Origin: Phallusia mammillata | Taxonomy: Eukaryota; Chordata; Ascidiacea; Phlebobranchia; Ascidiidae | DNA length: 64,000 bases | Assembly (NCBI GenBank): GCA_003260075.1 | Contig: QLIY01000461.1 | Coordinates: forward strand, 46,585 to 110,584 | Reading direction: 5' to 3' | Shown here: positions 61,904 to 64,000 of the stretch, piece after piece | Position numbering within the stretch: the first letter of the stretch is position 1 | Layout: each line of letters starts with the position of its first letter | Translations under genes and position numbers: made by a program | Notes under the pieces: generated by a model | Database searches by the model: none | Told to the model about the DNA's origin: nothing | The model's input: only the letters and a program-made list of their open reading frames with translations

Positions 61904-64000
61904 TCAAAAACGCTTTGAAATGACCATTTCACAGGCCGGGGGCCGCAAACTGACCATGCTGACACCTCTCATATCCGGATTTTCCCCAGCCTTCAGTGCA
62001 AAGCGAAATTTGCGCAGAAGAGTAGCAGAAACCGTGAAGAGCTGCATCTTGGCAAGCTGCTGACCGAGACAACTACGAGTGCCGACGTTGAACGGAATCA
62101 CGTTGGGAGACTTGACAAAACAACCGGCAGCATCCAAGTGGCGCTCTGGCTTGAAAAGTTCTGGTTCAGGCCATATTTTGGGGTCGTGGTGAATACCGAA
62201 TAGATTCGTTAGCAAGGTGGTTCCTTTTGGAATTCGGTAACCCATCAGATAATCAGTTTTGGATGCAATGTGCGGAAGACTCAGTGGAACAGCGGGGCGA
62301 CACCTTGTGATTTCCTGAAGCAAAATAGTGCAACGTTTTTTTTTAAGATTGGTATTAGCGACCAATACATTACTGAAAATTAAATAGTCCATAAAAGTGC
62401 TTGCAATAGATCACTAAAAACCTTCGGATAAAAAAAACAGGCCAAATTTTGTTTTCTTTAGCAAATTCCAAAACTATTGCACCAAGATAGGCTTTACAAA
62501 GTCCTAATGTTTAAACCAAAAAAAGCATAACAATGCAGAGGATCTAGTGGTTTTAGTTTCAAAACTGTACCTGCAGGGTTGCTCTGAAGTAAGGAAGCTT
62601 ATCCATAAGCCGCATCGTAATGATACCACTCTGCCCATATACGCTTTCTAACTCCTTTTGGACTTTATCTTGAATGTCCGGATGTTTACAGAGGAAAGTA
62701 ATCATCCACAGGGTGGTAACGGATGTGGTATCCGTGGCGGCCATGAATAGGTCCTTAGTGATGTGGATCAACTGATCGCGGGAAAAAGAAGAAAGAGGAC
62801 GCCACTCACCCTGATGAGATGATTCATCATGATCATCCTCCTTTATGCTGTTGTTATTCTCATTTTGAGGTCTACTTTTGTTTTCTGTGTAATAAGAAAT
62901 AACGACTTTGAGTAATTGTAAACGAATAACATCAAAATAAGGGCGTAAAGGGCAATCCTGAAGTAGTGAAAATGTTGTGGAAGAGCGTTTTTTTAATATT
63001 TTTATTCTTAAAATAGCTGATAAAATTTAAGATGCAACGATAAATCTATGAGCCTATAAGTTGGATAAAACATCTTTTAGCTTGTGGAATTCAGCACTGT
63101 TTTAGTTTATTTACATTAATATATTCTGAATCTGTTACAAAAACCTTGAAACTTCGCTCGAGTATTTTCACAGTTTCAACATCATTGACACTCGTACCAT
63201 TGGCCTGTTGTCGTTCTGCTTTTTCCATCTCATCAAGGAAGCAATCGACAAAGTCACGTGGATTTCCAGGGTCACGTGTTCTAATGTGCTCGTCGATCTC
63301 CACTGCCATCAAGCGGTGAAGCTTGTTGCGGAACAAGTCTTCCTTGCGTCTCGTGTAATTAAACACTGGGAGGCGCTGCAGGAACGGGGCAATGAACATG
63401 ATCGCATGGAGGACGTGGAGCTTGCTCGGCTCCACCATTTCCCGGAGAACTTTCTGGAATTCTTCCTTCTCCTCAGCGACCTTATAGCCGAACACCATAT
63501 GCGAAATGATATTCGAAATTGTGTCGTACATTAAATATTCCATTGCAATAGGAGCTGAAACCCCGCCGTTTTGATCACAGATCGAGTCTAACCTATCACA
63601 GAGTTCGTTTGAGATCTCAATTAAAGTCGGTTCCAGCTTACGTTTGCCCATGCCAAACTCTCTAAGCTTGTTGAGACCGAAGCGCCGCTGTTCGGTATGA
63701 AATTTCCCGCTTTGTAGAAACAAAACTCCGTACTTGCTCGAGAAAAGAGACACCGCGTTGGAAGGTCGGTCGGCAAAACTGCTGGACTTTGCAAAAGCTT
63801 CGTTTGCGGCTTCGACGCTTCCCAAAATCACAACATCCATCAAACCCATTTTAACCATACACACGGGCCCGTACTTCTGACTCCACTTGGCCATCACCCT
63901 TTCGGGGTACGCGCGCAGGGAGGTGATGCACCCTAGCAATGGTAGCCCCCTTGAGCCAGGGGGGCTAGCGGGGTGCTTTTTGCTCCACAAATGCCAAGCC
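61904..64000 (-). CDS. CYP2-clan cytochrome P450, 5'-partial
   Basis: Microsomal haem monooxygenase. Exons: 63198->64000, 62571-62884, 61904-62314 (TGA). The open frame continues off the right edge (AWHLWSKKHPASPPGSRGLP), so the membrane anchor and true start are outside. The codon at 63990 is TTG, not a start. Motifs: the proline-rich hinge PPGSRGLPLLG; the helix C region with EQRRFGLNKLREFG; the I-helix oxygen-binding AATDTTS; the K-helix ExxR (EITR, formed across the 62314 junction); the PERF-region FKPERH; and the haem loop PFNVGTRSCLG with the cysteine ligand. The donor at 63198 (ATG then GTACGAG) was chosen because later donors break phase with exon 2. The exon 1/2 junction gives an acidic insert (ENNNSIKEDDHDESSHQ). 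CYP2 clan is clear; subfamily is not. Confidence 0.95.

Noticed and set aside
63208..63534. Plus-strand 108-codon frame
   Set aside because: Antisense shadow of P450 exon 1.

Overview
This is a 64 kb piece of an AT-rich animal genome with short introns and tightly packed genes. Vertebrate-type gene families (ANKRD27, CFAP74, cytosolic SULTs, a CYP2-clan P450) sit in a compact intron/exon layout, which best fits an invertebrate chordate, probably an ascidian tunicate. That placement is an inference from gene content and compactness.

Layout from left to right. (1) 1866-8912, minus strand: the 5' two-thirds of an ANKRD27/VARP gene; its remaining ankyrin repeats lie off the left edge, and two copies of a ~1.2 kb dispersed repeat flank or invade it. 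(2) 8913-9559: a short head-to-head intergenic region, probably a shared promoter. (3) 9560-30524, plus strand: a complete ~40-exon CFAP74 gene (axonemal central-apparatus protein; coiled coil followed by ASH/MSP-like beta domains). (4) 30290-40940: a ~5.3 kb tandem segmental duplication. Each unit holds the last CFAP74 exon and a minus-strand cytosolic sulfotransferase. A third, more diverged SULT follows at 41516-44650. (5) 44651-54551: no convincing gene. It holds a near-identical duplicated block, MITEs, a 45-bp perfect inverted repeat and the only long N gap. (6) 54552-59194, plus strand: a five-exon multi-pass membrane protein with a TspO/MBR-like tryptophan-rich segment. (7) 61904->64000, minus strand: a CYP2-like cytochrome P450 whose N-terminus runs off the right edge.

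The strongest unusual signal is a set of about 31 runs of G, all on the plus strand. Most are 10 or 11 bases long; five are 49-96 bases. Nearly all sit at the edge of a duplicated or displaced segment, and several interrupt exons. I read them as assembly joins or gap placeholders between slightly different (probably allelic) contigs. As a consequence several apparent exon duplications in CFAP74 and ANKRD27, and the broken exon in the second SULT, are probably not biological.

The window is also rich in hAT-like non-autonomous elements, recognised by 15-bp terminal inverted repeats of the type CAGNGGTNNNCAACC with 8-bp target-site duplications, and in a tRNA-derived SINE family. ANKRD27 (endosomal trafficking), CFAP74 (cilia), the SULTs (conjugation) and the P450 (oxidation) are not one system. 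The SULT array and the P450 could both serve detoxification or steroid metabolism, but nothing in the sequence ties them together.
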